A DNA stretch of 64,000 nucleotides from Sthenelais limicola (Eukaryota > Annelida > Polychaeta > Phyllodocida > Sigalionidae): the NCBI GenBank assembly GCA_942159475.1, contig OW804094.1, positions 16,427,708-16,491,707 on the forward strand. Direction: 5' to 3'. A program made the translations under genes and the position numbers. Shown piece after piece: positions 63,575 to 64,000 of the stretch. The number at the start of each line of letters is the position of its first letter. Positions within the stretch are counted from its first letter, which is position 1. The notes beneath the pieces are model-generated. The model saw only the letters and a program-made list of their open reading frames with translations, ran no database searches and had not been told where the DNA came from.

Positions 63575-63840
63575 TTTTTTTTTTTTTTTTTAACATATCT
63601 TTATTCAGGCAAAATAAGTGCTGGCATATGCCAAACAAAATTAATGCAAGGCTCGGATAGGTCCGGTATTCCACCTTGTCCTTTAAGTTAACTGCTTTAT
63701 TTGATGCTGGATAGTGTTGCATAAAACAAAACATTTGAGTTGAATTGAAAAATCTTTTATTTGTCTTTTGTATACATGAGTTGGAGCCTGAGAAATAGGA
63801 ATACTGACATATAGAATTAGATTCCATTTCTTCCTGCCTT
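63575..63840 (-). mobile_element. LINE 3' end with poly-A, reverse strand
   Basis: A run of 18 T on the plus strand (poly-A on the minus) is followed by TTTATT at about 63599 (AATAAA). Reading the minus strand: GGTGGAATACCGGACC, GGCATATGCCAGCAC, GCCTGAATAAAG. This order matches 6590-6716. The 5' boundary is unclear and no coding sequence is recognised. The clean poly-A suggests a fairly recent insertion. Confidence 0.65.
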
Positions 63841-64000
63841 TACCTTAGTATTACGATAGGAAGCTTGATTAGTTGCTAAAAGGACACATATCATGTTATA
63901 CAATGTTTATATCATACGATATATAATAAAGCATGGTATTACATGTCTTTTGAATTAACTCTCAATAAGTAAGTGAATAATAAATTCAAATAAACAGGAT

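Overview
This looks like a piece of nuclear genome from an animal, most likely a marine invertebrate. It is AT-rich, carries no long open reading frame, and is built mainly from short non-autonomous transposons, tRNA-headed SINE pieces, LINE 3' fragments, tandem repeats and microsatellites. I find no intact protein gene and no structural RNA gene. The only recognisable protein sequence is the C-terminal tail of a 5'-truncated LINE ORF2 (31234-31669, minus strand). The species cannot be named from this evidence.

Family names used below are mine. MITE-A: about 230-240 bp, ends GGGTCAGATTTTCAG / CTGAAAATCTGACCC, about 49 whole or partial copies; plus orientation means the end followed by GCAGCTGTACACATTTAG is on the left. 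MITE-B: up to about 410 bp, ends GTGATGTGTTTCAGG / CCTGAAACACATCAC, 15 copies; plus means the copy begins with the AATTGATATTTTTCAAAG side. MITE-C: about 350 bp, ends TAGGGGATTTGCAT / ATGCAAATCCCCTA, 7 copies. VR: a retroposon-like element starting GTGAGTGAGTGAG, with a hairpin head, an internal ~74-bp tandem core and the end CCCAGGACCA, 6 copies. Single or low-copy elements include a TTAA-flanked inverted-repeat element, a CAGTGGAACC element, and several foldback elements.

Layout. 1-33 kb: scattered MITEs, many nested (MITE-B in MITE-A at 3.1 kb, a TTAA element in MITE-C at 4.5 kb, VR in MITE-A at 10.3 kb, LINE in MITE-A at 31.1 kb), separated by apparently unique AT-rich DNA. 33.4-39.8 kb: a satellite of about 176 copies of a 34-bp unit, containing a recent 1119-bp tandem duplication and a hairpin element near its right end. 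39.8-43.5 kb: a tRNA-headed SINE, a compound VR insertion, MITE-A and MITE-B copies. 44.0-45.4 kb: a MITE-free, more GC-rich stretch with E2F-like, CRE-like, CCAAT and E-box motifs. 45.7-64 kb: MITEs again, two decayed coding-like stretches (47.7-49.1 kb), a complex tandem repeat (49.15-49.8 kb), a MITE-free stretch with paired RFX-type X-box motifs (54.6-54.9 kb), foldback elements and a LINE 3' end (63.6 kb).

The pieces interact as insertion layers rather than as a pathway. Flanking 4-bp duplications show that MITE-A and MITE-B moved by a cut-and-paste transposase that is not encoded here. Target duplications of 11-16 bp around VR, with one compound VR copy carrying half a MITE-A and ~95 bp of other sequence, suggest a retroposon-like family with an internal minisatellite. 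Two local duplications supply empty/filled site pairs that fix the ends or age of MITE-B and MITE-C insertions. All family statements rest on reading the sequence by eye; no alignment or database search was run.
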